Shown piece after piece: positions 10,892-22,360 of a DNA stretch of 64,000 nucleotides. The DNA comes from Seiridium cupressi (taxonomy: Eukaryota; Ascomycota; Sordariomycetes; Amphisphaeriales; Sporocadaceae): positions 124,001-188,000 of the forward strand of contig JARVKI010000038.1 of the NCBI GenBank assembly GCA_036674765.1, in the 5' to 3' direction. Below the pieces are notes generated by a model that worked only from the letters and a program-made list of their open reading frames with translations, ran no database searches and was not told where the DNA came from. The position numbers and the translations under genes were made by a program. Position 1 is the first letter of the stretch; the number at the start of each line of letters is the position of its first letter.

Positions 10892-12653
10892 TTGTGCTGT
10901 TGAAATGAGCTGTCTTAAATAAAATTATAACCTAAGGTCAAAAGGGTAGTCCGAAGCCGAGGGTAGGCTTGGTGCTGTGTCATCGGCTGAGCCCACCCAG
11001 CCCCGCGGCACCAGGAGCCAATCGAGACGCTAGGATGGCTGGCTTTACGAGATAAGAGCTAATTATGCTTGTGGAAACTTGGAATCTTCTTCTTCTGCCT
11101 TAGTTACTATGTAAGTTGATTCGAGCACTCAGGCTTGAGGTGAAAAGTTCTCACTTCGATCTCCGATGTGGACACGCCTAACGCTACCTGCTCACCTCAG
11201 AAACAACGGACATGGGCTATCGTACACGGACCACTCTTAATCTGGTAAAGTTCGGCGAGTCCAAAACACGCGCAGGTTGAAGAAGCTGTGAACGAACGTG
11301 GCTCTACACAGTAGTGTTGATACGAGAAACGTAATAAACCACTGAGTATTAATTGACTAGGCTAATGTGGTTGGTCTGTATTCTATCTGTTGTTTCCTCG
11401 GGCAAGGAAATACCTCACTTGAACTCATTTCCCCCGGATTAGTTGGATCGTCATAGACTGACTCAAACACACGTATGTATGGTCGGATGTTAACACCTAA
11501 GGCAATCATTTATTCATCCAGCACAGCTTGACCAGAAATTCGCATTATATTGATTCTTATGTCCTAGTCTTTTTGCAACGCTTTCGGCACAATACAGGGC
11601 AGATAGGTCCAAGAATCTGGAGTGAAGTGTCGTCCCTCGATATGGACGTCCTTCCCATACCACCCTCGAGAGCTTGGTTGATAGCGCTGATCGTTTGCAA
11701 TATAAAAGCGTCTCTGTCTACTAAATGAAATCCTCGAGGAAATCTACGTCATTTTGGTGGATGGTCATCTGATTATAGCTAACCCCCCGCCTGTTCAGGG
11801 TCAACATTTAAGATCATGCAACCGGCTATGTGATGACCCACTTCACACCGGATACAGCTGTCAGCGGAGTACCCTGCCTGTATATGATATCTTCCGGTAG
11901 TTGTCATTATTGCTATGAGATCGCTTTCATCATTATATTCCGTATTATGAAAAAAATCCCGAAGAAGTCTGGGAGCAAGATAAATAACGAATAGTCGAAA
12001 GTCGCTCCATGGGCGGCTGACAGCCTCACTGCGGACATTCTATCTATGAGCCTAAAATCTCGTGACTAGCCCTTGCAGGAGTCGAACCGATATGGCGCAG
12101 GTTTATATATCAGGTGTTGGGCCTTCAGACGTGGCCACCGAGGCGCCACTATAGTAACTCCACCGGGCGCCCTTCGTGCGATCTTAGGAGTTAGTTTAAA
12201 CCATCTTCTTTCCTCATTTTCGAGCTTCGCAGCGTGACATCGGGAAATATAGCCTTCGCATCTGCCCCAAGAATTGGGTTTCTGTTCAACTATTCCATAT
12301 TATTATGTGTTATTCTATCTCTTAATCTATACTATTCTGTATTGTTCTATCATCTCTTATTCTATACTACGTTATTTTATTTTATATTTTTCTGTATTAT
12401 TTTATTTTCAACTATATATTGTTTTGATCGGATTAGTAGGTCGCCGGCTCACCCTGGTCAAGACTGACTCTATACGCTGCAACAACGTTCACGGGTGACT
12501 CCATCTATAGGTAAAGACGAACCTATCCCTTTTGGCTGTATCTCTCCAAACATTATTACGATAGTTTCATTCAAAAAAGCGACATATGACGTGTCATTGC
12601 TATAAAAAAAACTCTGATCATTTGATTTTGAAAAAAAGCGAGTTGCGCTAGAT
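10892..12653. other. Intergenic with T-rich low-complexity stretch
   Basis: No coding region supported. A decayed tRNA-like segment is noted near 12067-12155 but not called. Confidence 0.45.
12290..12425. repeat. T/A-rich degenerate pentanucleotide-like tract
   Basis: About 135 nt built from variants of TTCTA/TATTC with very low GC; it creates spurious hydrophobic open frames on the plus strand. Best explained as low-complexity or decayed satellite-like sequence. Confidence 0.6.
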
Positions 12654-14335
12654 TTATAGTTCCTCCTTGGACACACGATCAATGCTCTTGCCCTTGAACT
12701 TCTCTCCCGGCTTCGCAATTTTTCTAAGCCGGAAGACCCTTGCCGCATGGCTCTCGACTAGCGCCTCGAGAACACCACCAGCCTCAACCACTCCGATCTT
12801 CTCGCCAAAAAGCCTCGGGTCGTCGTTACGCAAACCCTCCTCGAATGGTGTCTCGGTAGCGTTGTACCAATTGACTTCTTGGAAAATGGCATTTCTCTCG
12901 TCATTAGTCTTGGCCGCTATCAAGGCTTCGGCTGTCTCCTCAGGCATGCGATGAGCCCATAGATCGTGGACGGACCAGTCGCTCTTGACGTGGGGAGCCG
13001 AGCCACCGGGTCCGAAGGCAGTGAAGATCTCGGCTAGCGAGATCCGCATTTCCATGTTCTCAACCCCCGCGTTGAGGAAGATGACAACCTCGTCACCGTT
13101 CTGAAGATAGCCGCTCCATACGTGGGTCTCACCCATGCCCCATTCATCCTTGGCGATCCCGTTCACATCGCGCCGTATACGGGTGATGGAACGTCCGTGT
13201 GGGTCTTGGCTGAGAGCTAGGATGGCGGGATTGTTGACGATGGTCAGGGCAGAGGCAGGTATATCACGGAGGTCATTACCCAAGAAGAGGGGTGACTTCA
13301 GGGCAGCCCAGAGTGCAAAATGGGCTTTGTATTCCTCATCTGTCATGCCGCCCTGGCCAACTTCGAGCATGTCCAGGTCGCTCCAGCCGCCAGGAATGCT
13401 CTTGTCCGCAAAGGCTGCGACTTTGTTGAGAATGAAGAGCACTGAGCAGTGCGTGCCCGGTGCAATGCAGAATGGATCGGATATGCTAGTATCGCACCCA
13501 CACAGGTCATCAGGCCGAGAGAAGGAATCATATATGTCCCCAGTCACTCTCCATGAGTTGGCTATAGACATGCCCCACTGCGGTTCTTGGCTTAGTTGAC
13601 TTCGAGGCCCACGAGAGTCAGACTTACAGTGTGCACGAAATCTTCTCCCCAGTTGCATATGTTCAGAAGAATGGGGCGGCCTGTAGCAATCAGGGCGTCT
13701 GACATGGTCTTGAACCGGTTAAAGGATATCTGGGCTGTCCCGATCCGGCCCATATGATAACAGCTGTCGTACTTTAGAAAGTCGATATCCCACGACGCGA
13801 AGCTCTGCGCATCCTCAACCTCATGGTCGAGTGAGCCTTCTGCGACGAGCTCTCAGTGATGCGCTCTAGTGTAGATGCTGGCCGACATGGTACTACTAAC
13901 CGAATCGCGCGCATGTCATTTCGCCTGCGCTCGAGTACATGCCAAACTTCAGTCCCAGGCTGTGCAAATGGCTTGAAATAAAGTTGAGACCGCGAGGAAA
14001 CTTGCTCGGCTCCGGCTGAAGCTTGCCATATGCATCACGTCCATTACTGTCCTGCCAGCAGTCGTCCAAAACGACGTAGTCATAGCCTAGGTCCTTGAGA
14101 CCTAAGCTCACCATTTTTTCGGCTGTGGTCAAAAGCAGATTCTCCGACACGTCGCAGCCGAAAGCATTCCAGTTGTTCTTGCAAGGTCAGCTATAAAATT
14201 CGCCACAACTCTATGCGGCATGTGCGGAAGTCATACCCATCCCATCGGAGGCGTCAATGCCAATCCATTATTGATTGCGCCGGCTCGCGCGATCAAGAGT
14301 CCTGCGACGAAGGAATAAATTTTTGCTGTAACCAT
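12654..14335 (-). CDS. Alpha-galactosidase, glycoside hydrolase family 27
   Basis: Exons 14237-14335, 13901-14177, 13628-13839 and 12654-13577 (introns 59, 61 and 50 nt) join in phase to 503 residues. Residues 1-20 are a signal peptide. The GH27 barrel starts with LALTPPMGWNNWNAFGC and continues through LGYDYVVLDDCW. The nucleophile is D150 in DFLKYDSC and the acid/base D263 in GGWSDLDML. The family usually has GWNDPDML there, so two neighbouring residues differ while the catalytic Asp remains. The enzyme removes terminal alpha-1,6-galactose from melibiose, raffinose or galactomannan side chains. The protein ends in KEEL, which fits the relaxed ER-retention pattern. It lies in tandem with the Zn2Cys6 regulator, its probable controller. 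Confidence 0.93.
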
Positions 14336-14853
14336 TTTTGAATAGTTGTCCGCCCGCTTTCGAATAGTATCGAACGGTTAGCGGACTATAAAGGCATTGA
14401 GATTATATCCGGATCGCCACTTTGGTGGGACGACCAGGGTGTAGTCTTAGAGTCCAGACTGTTGGCCACCCCAGACACTTCTACCGTGGGGGTAGTTCGG
14501 CGCCGTGTCCCGCGCAATCGCCGCCAAGTCTGCAGTCGACGGTTCAGCGACGGCGGTGAAAAAATCGTATAATAAGTGGGACTCGGCCAGGAAAACTGAC
14601 GTGAGTTTTCCGCCTGTGCCTTAGCAAGACACGTTATAAACAGATGCGTATATAGGCAGGGGGGCCCGACGTCTGCATAGCAGGATTTCTTTTGCAGCAG
14701 CGTCGTATGCCCGACTCATGGCCTATTAGAGTGCGTTTGCCACGCGCGAGGTCTCCGCAAACTTACACAATCTAGACGAAGTTGATGGTGAAAATATGCT
14801 TCAAGACCTGTCTGCCCGAAGCATCTCGTGGAGCAGCCGCTTCAGCCTCCTGG
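14336..14853. promoter_or_regulatory. Alpha-galactosidase promoter
   Basis: About 520 bp between the galactosidase start and the regulator stop. A TATA-like element on the minus strand lies near 14385-14391 (TTTATAG), about 50 bp upstream of the ATG, with GC-rich CGG-containing sequence further up (14500-14570). No specific operator can be proven. Confidence 0.4.
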
Positions 14854-16776
14854 TCACATGAACCCGCCGGCCTGAAGCTTGGCCAGCGCAGATGCTGGAG
14901 TCTGATACTGCTGTTCCTTGGAGAGCGACAACAGCGCTTCATAATCCGGATCGGTTTCTCGCGGCTCTGACTCCATGTACGGAGCAAACTCGACAAGGAA
15001 GCGCAAGAGCCATCTGTCCAAGACAAAGCTGGCCTTGTTCCTCCTGAGGCAGGCCTGATGAAAGGCTCGCAGTCGACTCATGGCACTATCCACGCTGGAC
15101 CAGTACGGTCTCAGATGCAACAGGATCTCAAAGTTGCGCTCCAGTCGCAGTCTCGACAGCCGAATCTGCATTTCGTCGCTCGAGAAGAGCAGAGTATGAA
15201 TCTGGACAGTTGACGCTATCACGAGAACGTGCGCAACGGCGGCATAGAGGACCTCACTGCCCGGTGCATCAAATGTTTGATAAACCATCTCACATAACTT
15301 TGCAGCATGGTCTTTACATCTGTCGGCATATATATGTGATGAGCTCATGGCGCTGGGGCCTCCAGCGCCGAGAAATTGATAGTACAGAAGCTGTCCATAG
15401 TGGTAATAACCTGTCATATCATGTTCAGCAATCGCTAATGGACGCGCCGAAGACGAGAAGAGAGCGAGCGAGGGAGGGAGAGGATACGAGAGCTTCGCAT
15501 ACGTACCCAGATAGACGGCAGCATAAACGCGTCCGAGGCCACGAGACGCAAACCATGCGAAGTTGTCTGGAGTGTCCCGCATGTTGTACGGTAGGCCAAC
15601 AAGCCAACGTTCCAGTTTAAGAGACAAGCGTTGGATGCCGGCTTCTAGCGCCCGACCATCGAGCGGCTCTTCGACGCATTTTCTGTTGAAATCGTTCACC
15701 TGCGCCAGAACTCTATTGAGCTTGATCATCTGCGAAAGCAGCGGAGATCCGAATGTAGGCAGATTGCCTGGTATTTCAGTGGCGTAGCCACCAGGCAATG
15801 ACAGGAAGGGTAGCTCGTCCATCGGAAGTGGGACGGAATGCAAGTTTGGCATTATCCTCGGCAGTTTCACTGCAGTCGAGGACCATACGTCGACCATGCA
15901 AATGGTCCACCATGCTAAATATACAGGTCAGTAAGTGATAATCAACAGAAGAGATGTCTTCCTTGTGGTACACAGGATTGACTGACTTCGTATGTTAATT
16001 TCTCTTTCGAGATCGCTTGATGCAGGTTTGTTTGGAAAGTCAAGCGTTAGAGCCATGCGGCCTGCTAGAGTATAGTAGAGGTTTTCGACATCGGTATCTC
16101 CGTGCCCAGCGGCATATCCGCCCAGAAGTATACATACTTGGCAAGTGCGTGTCGAGATGTCACGGACATTGAGAAGACTCTCACTAGCGACGCGGAACGG
16201 CTCGCCACGATCAACAGGATCGATCTCCGCAAACAGCGGATTTGACGAGAACCTAGCCGTCATTTAGCAAAACGACCATTGATGTCAGAATCCAGATCAT
16301 TCGGCGTCTCACCTTGCTGAGAGGGCGAATATGGCTAGGAGCATGACGGGAGCCACTCGGTCGTTCGCTACGTCATCCATAAAGCTCGGTCGGTGGAAGA
16401 GGGAGTGAAACTGGTCGTGGATATAGTCGAAATACAGGGCCGTAAGCTCAAGCCTCACAGGCATGGGAGGAAGCTCGACCTGTGGGCCAGTGAATAGCAA
16501 AGGAGCCACCGGATTCGCTGACTCTTGCTGCTCTCCATTACTGGACTCCTGAAGTCTTGCTTGGCGTCTGTGGTAATAGCCGCCTTCAGGTGGCTCCTGG
16601 ACACATCGCAAGCGGCGTGAAGTACAGTACTCGCAAGAAGTAGTTCCATGGTTGGCTGGCCAAGTACATCGTCGCCGGCGTGCTCTGCAAACTGGTCAGT
16701 CATTCGCCTCGATCATCGACGGTAGCAGGCAGACGACAGCTTACCGGCAGGCGCTACATGCCGATGGTTTGCGCAT
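14854..16776 (-). CDS. Zn2Cys6 transcription factor with fungal-specific TF domain
   Basis: Exons 16745-16776, 16313-16684, 15987-16252, 15507-15914 and 14854-15410 join in phase to 544 residues. The binuclear zinc cluster is split by the first intron and reads C7-x2-C10-x6-C17-x10-C28-x2-C31-x6-C38, with a basic RARRRR stretch inside. The middle homology region follows: LELTALYFDYIHDQFHSLFH, then DVENLYYTLAGRMALTLDF and TWWTICMVDVWSS. The last intron (15411-15506) is 96 nt, in frame and stop-free; I splice it because the join restores the family-like GYYHYGQLLYYQF block. It acts as a nuclear DNA-binding regulator. It is divergent from the sugar transporter and in tandem with the alpha-galactosidase, so these are likely targets. 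Confidence 0.88.
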
Positions 16777-17748
16777 TAGAACCAGACCAGAGGCCCACTC
16801 TAGTCCCGGGTCGTCGGGACCAGAGTCGCAACGTTTGGGTGAATTAAGCGTAGCCCAGAAGCTTGATTACGCTTCAAATCCCGAATCCGGGGATGATGGA
16901 AATGCGGAGAGACAGCGACACAGCGCTCTCATGCTAACCAGTGATTCGATTGGTAGATGACACATCGGGAAACTCGAGGAGTGTGCCATAGCTGCAGGTA
17001 AGGGGGTCGGAAAACTGACAGGATATAAGGGTCTTGGACACGAGTATCGACGTTCGGTACTGCGCACCCACTCGAATCGCCAGCTCGTGTATCTAAGCTC
17101 AACATGGAAACAACCCCGCTGCAGGCCCCGCCCCGGATGGTGGAAGTTTAAATCTCCCTCGCTATGCCGACTGTGGTTGTAGCGGCGGAATATGGCGGAA
17201 AAGTCGACCAAGTTGCCGTCTGGTGAATCCACTCATATGTAGCGGTTATCCCCATCAAGACAGTGCCGCATGGGACGTTTCTTGTTTTACAAGTCTGCGC
17301 ACAGCACGACAACCGTTGCGCTAATGCCAGATCGCATCGGATGGCTTCGCCTGGCTTGGATCTGAGCTGAAGACCGACCTCAGCTTCGGGATGCCACGAG
17401 TTAGCTCCCCACGGGGGCCTCACTCGTATGGGGCTTATGATGCTTTAGCGGCCCCCCGGCTGCCACGGAGGGACTTGCTCTTTCGCGGCTCTCTCCGTGG
17501 ATTTTTGTCGACTCATTTCAGAGCCTGGGATGATCACGGTCTACACTAGAGACCGGCCAACGGGGCTTTTGCAGATGGCCTGACGTGCGCCGCCGCTCCG
17601 TGCTCGTGCAGCGACATGACACGAGTAAGTCGACTTTATATAAGTCGTCGTCGCCCTGGAACGCTGCTCAGGTGGAGGGGCCTACGGGGTCTGAACGGTT
17701 GTACATACCACCAGAAATCTCCAAAGCAAAACGCATGCCACGGGTACG
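16777..17748. promoter_or_regulatory. Divergent promoter, regulator and sugar transporter
   Basis: A 972 bp intergenic region serving genes on opposite strands. It holds a perfect 8 bp inverted repeat, CCACGGAG at 17463-17470 and CTCCGTGG at 17493-17500, in a CGG/CCG-rich segment, and a TATATAAG element near 17637-17644 about 105 bp upstream of the transporter ATG. Confidence 0.5.
17463..17500. promoter_or_regulatory. CGGAG...CTCCG inverted repeat, candidate operator
   Basis: Two 8 bp arms separated by 22 nt. Zn2Cys6 factors bind CGG triplets in inverted, direct or everted pairs, so this is a reasonable candidate site for the adjacent regulator. The spacing is longer than in known Gal4-type sites, and a hairpin role is possible. 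Confidence 0.35.
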
Positions 17749-19581
17749 ATGTCCGGGGTCGATATCAACGTCTCCGGTCGACCGGCTGAAGCGGTCGCCT
17801 CGAGAGCCGGCGAGAAGCGCGCCGTCGTGGAAACGAATGCAGCCCTTGAAAATGAACGCAAGATGGGCGTGGTCGAGGGCCTCTTGTTCTGGAGGAAGGC
17901 TATTGCCTTTTCCTTCTTCATCTCGCTTGCCGTCGTCATGGAGGGATACGACACATCGCTCATGAACAATTTCTTCCCGTTTCCGGCTTTCAAAAACAAG
18001 TTCGGCGACGAGATCGATCCAGATGGCGGTAGGCTGGTCTCTTCCCGATGGCAGACCATTATTCTCAATGGCACCCAGGTCGGATGCATCATCGGACTGG
18101 TCATCAACGGATACGTATCTGAGTGGCTTGGGTACAGGAGGACCATGATGGCTGCCATGGTTGCTATGGTAGCTGCGGTATTCATCCCATTCTTCTCTAC
18201 AGGCCTGAATATGTACCTTGCTGGGGGTTTCATACAAGGTCTACCATGGGGAGTTTTCCAGACTCTTGCAGTCTCTTACGCAGCGTATAAACCCCTTTAC
18301 CATGACTAAGGATCACCGCAACTTCGCAGCTGACCATTCTTGTACAGGGATTTGTGCCCCACCCACCTTCGAGGTATTTGCCGCTTCTCCTTAGTTAGTC
18401 ATTCGGTGCCGTTCCACTAACAACAAAATAGCATACATGACCTCTTGGGTCAACCTGTGTTGGGTGATCGGTGGCCTGCTTTCCACTGGCATCCTACGCG
18501 GGTTACTCAATATCGATAGTGAATGGGGCTACCGAATTCCCTTTGCGTTGCAGTGGATATGGCCTATTCCCATTACTTTCGCAACATTCCTTTGCCCTGA
18601 ATCTCCGTAAGCCACACCAAGCCGGAAGATCATCCTTCTTGGGGTCTTGCTAATGTGGGACCTAGGTGGTGGCTTATACGAAAGGGCCGAATCGACGAGG
18701 CCAAAGATGCGATCCGCAAGCTGACCAGTCCCAAGGCTGGCGTGGATTTCAATGTTGATGCACACGTCGAGATGATGATAATAACTGACCGATTTGAGAA
18801 ACAAACACAGGCCGGAGCGAATTACTGGCACTGTTTTCGGGGGAGCGATTTGCGCCGGACCGAGATCTCGGCCATGGTATGCATTAGTCAGGCCTTTTGC
18901 GGTGTACCATTCATGGGTTATAGTATCCAATTCATGCAGAGGGCCGGTCTCGACACCAACGATGCGCTCAACTTGAATGTTGTGCAGAGTTGTGTTGGCT
19001 TCATTGGATGTATCATCGCTTGGTGGGTAATGACATACTTTGGTCGACGGTTCTTATACTTGTCTGGCTTGTCATCTATGTTCGTCATCGTGATGGTCAT
19101 CGGCTTCCTCGGCCTGGCTCCCGAGCACAACTCTGCGGCTAGTTGGGCTGTTGGTGCTCTCATCATTTTCATGCTCTTTCTCTTCCAACTTTCCCTGGGA
19201 CCGACTTGCTACACTATTTTTGCCGAAGTACCGAGCACCCGACTTAGGATCAAGACTGTCGTGATCGCTCGGGCCAGCTACAATAGCGCTGTGTTCATAA
19301 ATAACGCTATCATGCCCAAGATCGTGGGCAGGAATGATTGGAATTGGGGCGCAAAAGGCGGCTTCTTCTGGGCTGGTGTCGATTTCTTGTTCCTAGCTTG
19401 GACGTGGTTCCGGTTGCCGGAATCGAAGGGCTTGTCCTACGCCGAGTTGGACTTGTTGTTTGAGCACAAGGTCCCTACCCGCCAGTTCAGCGAGGAAAAA
19501 GCTGATACGCTTAAGCCAGCGTTGAATTATGTCATCGCTGAACATGAGAAAGAGTCAAGGGTCCGCCCTTATTGTGTCTAA
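17749..19581 (+). CDS. MFS sugar transporter, alpha-glucoside/hexose permease type
   Basis: Exons 17749-18284, 18348-18373, 18432-18606 and 18666-19581 join in phase to 550 residues; the second exon is only 26 nt. Twelve hydrophobic segments are expected. Family signatures are GYDTSLMNNFF after the first segment, the loop EWLGYRRTMM, the mid-loop PESPWWLIRKGR (spanning an intron), TYFGRRFLYLSG and the C-terminal PESKGLSYAELD, all typical of fungal maltose/alpha-glucoside proton symporters. The N-terminal 40 residues are cytosolic. It probably imports the di- or oligosaccharides handled by the neighbouring hydrolases at the plasma membrane. It shares its promoter region with the Zn2Cys6 regulator and ends 289 bp from the convergent oxidoreductase gene. 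Exact substrate is not readable from sequence. Confidence 0.92.
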
Positions 19582-19870
19582 AGTCTAAGTGACGCCGAGA
19601 CAGTTGCCTGAGTGAGAGTATCAAAGTGTTTCTCAATTTAACGAATCATGTTCAAAACGTGCTATGATTGTGTTGGATTAATTGATGTATTGCCGATGAT
19701 GGCATACCCCTTCCGCATGAGAATATGTGCTTTTGTTACCATATCACATAGATACCTTGAAACCCTGAAACCTTGAAGAATTCGGACACGTCATTAGTCG
19801 TAGCTTTGCTCATAATCATCGGAATGGGCGCGAGTTCAGAGCCGCACCTTGTCAGCTAGCCGCCGCTCAG

Positions 19871-21490
19871 TTATATTTGACCAACCTTGGCATCCCACCA
19901 TTCCTTCCACTCCACAACTTTCTTGTCAGTCCTTGCTTCCTCGGCGGCGAAAACCATGGCGTGGCTGCGAATAACTTCCTCGAGCGTACATCCAATATAC
20001 TCAGCTTGCGCCTTCTCTGCCGGCCACCCATGGTTCTTGACGCGGTCGACAGCCAGAATGAACTGTCTGGTCAACCCAACGTCACCACCGCCATGCCCAA
20101 GGCTTTCCAGTCTCGGCTTGAACGTCTTCGTTTCCCCTGTTTGGAAGTCCTCGATAGTAATCGTCTTCGAATCTGCGTAAATCTCGCCTTCCGTTCCATA
20201 TATGTACGAGTAGCGATCGCACTGTTTCTTTGTCTGAGCTATCATGTGGAAGGTCGCCTGTTTCGATCCCCGGCCCCCCACAGAATTGACATAGTGCGTA
20301 TTCGAGTCTAGAGGATCCTCATCCCATGTCATCGTAACCGTCTGCTCGTCGCAAACATCGTTGTCGGATTCGAATACACAGCGTCCGAACCAATTCCGCT
20401 TCTTAACCTCTGATTTCGGCGTCGACTCGTTGTAGTCCTCGGCCAAGGTAGACAGCAAGGCATCTTTGCGCTTACCCTTGTCGAAGCTCTCAATATCCGG
20501 CATCACGATACTAACCGGCCAGTGCGTGTTCCCAGTGTCTAGACCTTGGTGTTTCGAGCCCACATAGATCATCTTGCTCGAATACATGCAATCTTGTTTG
20601 ACGGGACAGCTTAGACAATTAGTGGCATCCCCAGCAGCTTTTGGCTTTCTGCTCTTCTTGTAGAACTGTAGAGAGCCAGAGGACGACACGGTTGAAGGTA
20701 GATGTGGAGGCTCGTCGGAGCCCGGTGCTGGGGAGCACATCAGCCACAGGATTATGTCAATGTCATGACAACTCTTTGTCAACAACGACGGAGCTGTGGT
20801 CGATTCCCTTCTCCAGTTGCCTCGGACGTAGCTGTGCGAGAAATGCCACCAGCCCACGGGCTCCGTATGCACCACACTCAAAACATCGCCGATGGCTCTG
20901 TCCTCCAGAAGCAACTTTCGCAGCATGATATTGTGGGGACTATACCGCAGCACATGCCCAATTGAGAATACCTTGTCCGTCTGGTGCGGTGCAAGCGCAC
21001 GATACATGTCGACACAATCCGTCAGTGTGGTCGCCAGGGGCTTCTCACACATGACGTGCAGGCCCAAAGGTGCCAGGCCTACGACCACCTCATGGTGCAT
21101 CTCATCGAGGACGCACACAAAGGCAGCATCGACTCCCTCGGGAACCGTAGCGCCAGCACTCTGCCGCTCCCTGCGCTTCGTCTCCCAATCAACAAAGTCC
21201 CGCCAATCGGCGAAGAGTGATCCGTCAGGTGCCTCGTCGATGCCGTGGATGAAGTTACGCCCAAACTGCTTGCGCTTGTACTCGTCGGGCTCTGCGACAG
21301 CAACAACCACGCCGTTGCTTGATGAGATGGTCGCTCTTGCGTAGGTACGCCCGCGCGAGCCGGCCCCAATGACTAGAATCCTCGGCGGCTTCGCTGACAT
21401 GGGCGGGGGAGGTGGCGAGAGTAGTGAACTGCTGTCAACATCCTGCGACAGATCTGTAGGTCCTTCGTCTACAATGTTGTGCGGCGCCAT
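19871..21490 (-). CDS. Gfo/Idh/MocA-type NAD(P)-dependent sugar oxidoreductase
   Basis: Single exon; the ATG at 21490 gives 539 residues, and the frame is open upstream to 21601 with another possible start. The Rossmann domain starts with ILVIGAGSRGR, followed by VVAVAEPDEYKRKQFG, and the family signature EKPLATT appears with the catalytic-site-like CEKP. The second domain is the alpha/beta dimer domain. Between them sit a C-x2-C-x5-C cluster (NCLSCPVKQDC) and SSKMIYVG, features I associate with a subset of these oxidoreductases acting on sugars or inositols. Substrate is unknown. Placement at the end of the sugar-use block suggests oxidation of an imported sugar or glycoside. No signal peptide, so cytosolic. 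Confidence 0.85.
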   Translation of the reverse strand: MAPHNIVDEGPTDLSQDVDSSSLLSPPPPPMSAKPPRILVIGAGSRGRTYARATISSSNGVVVAVAEPDEYKRKQFGRNFIHGIDEAPDGSLFADWRDFVDWETKRRERQSAGATVPEGVDAAFVCVLDEMHHEVVVGLAPLGLHVMCEKPLATTLTDCVDMYRALAPHQTDKVFSIGHVLRYSPHNIMLRKLLLEDRAIGDVLSVVHTEPVGWWHFSHSYVRGNWRRESTTAPSLLTKSCHDIDIILWLMCSPAPGSDEPPHLPSTVSSSGSLQFYKKSRKPKAAGDATNCLSCPVKQDCMYSSKMIYVGSKHQGLDTGNTHWPVSIVMPDIESFDKGKRKDALLSTLAEDYNESTPKSEVKKRNWFGRCVFESDNDVCDEQTVTMTWDEDPLDSNTHYVNSVGGRGSKQATFHMIAQTKKQCDRYSYIYGTEGEIYADSKTITIEDFQTGETKTFKPRLESLGHGGGDVGLTRQFILAVDRVKNHGWPAEKAQAEYIGCTLEEVIRSHAMVFAAEEARTDKKVVEWKEWWDAKVGQI

Positions 21491-22360
21491 GGTTTCGATA
21501 CGTGAGCTGCTGTCGCACTCTGCCTTCTGGTAGTTGCACTTGATTCTAGGTGGAAGAACACTCTCTGTACATCTGATATCTTGGTATGGAGATCGAAGCA
21601 CGCTGATCGACGCAGCTTGTTGTTCCGATGTTACGTAGCATGAGGTTCAGGACGGCGTATCGGTGGGTTGGTAATGGGGACTAGCGTAGACTTCATTGGT
21701 TGACTACTGTACTTAGTGCACCCAATCAACCAGATTAAATTGAGGGTCGAGAGATTCTAGCTACTGGGAGGATGTCGGGAGAAGCTTGATACAAGAGAGA
21801 GGGAATTTGCATTTATCATCTGGTCTGTCTTGCCTGGAGATTTTTATGTGTATCTACATAATACTCATCGGCAAGAGGAATATTTATAACAATAGTATGT
21901 CGCCGCCTGTCTAAAAGAGCCCAACAACCTCCTCTTGCGAGAAAGAAGGCGCAGCTGTCTAACCAAGCCATAACCTCAATTTGCCAAACACTGCCCAATC
22001 ATGCCTCTAGTAATCCTATAAACAAGCGTATACAATTCTTCAGGCTTATCTAACCCTTCGCTTGCGAATGAATTCCTCCTTTGCAACCTGGCCCTTGATT
22101 CACGTAGCCACCTCACAAGATACATATTTCATATAGTAACTGCCTCCTTTATTGAAACTAGTGCTATCGTGCTAATCGCTGATGTTCTGGTATTCCGCTT
22201 CTGCTTTTCACTGTCGTGCTGGCAGGACCGTAAGCCAAGGCAATAGATTCGGAGCTCTCGGCTACAGTGGTATGATGAGGCACTGTATCTTGGCTTGTCA
22301 TCGCGGAAATGACAGGCTCGGCACGCTTGAACATGTCCGTATGAAACGAGTTACCTTCGC
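21491..22360. other. Intergenic; oxidoreductase promoter
   Basis: No coding region supported. Presumed leader and promoter of the oxidoreductase, with a CCAAT pentamer near 21722; the remainder shows no recognisable feature. Confidence 0.45.

Noticed and set aside
12067..12155. tRNA-like segment on the minus strand (GGTTCGACTCCTGC T-loop region)
   Set aside because: The T-stem pairs poorly, no 5' acceptor strand matches the 3' side and no anticodon arm is clear. At best it is a decayed tRNA copy.
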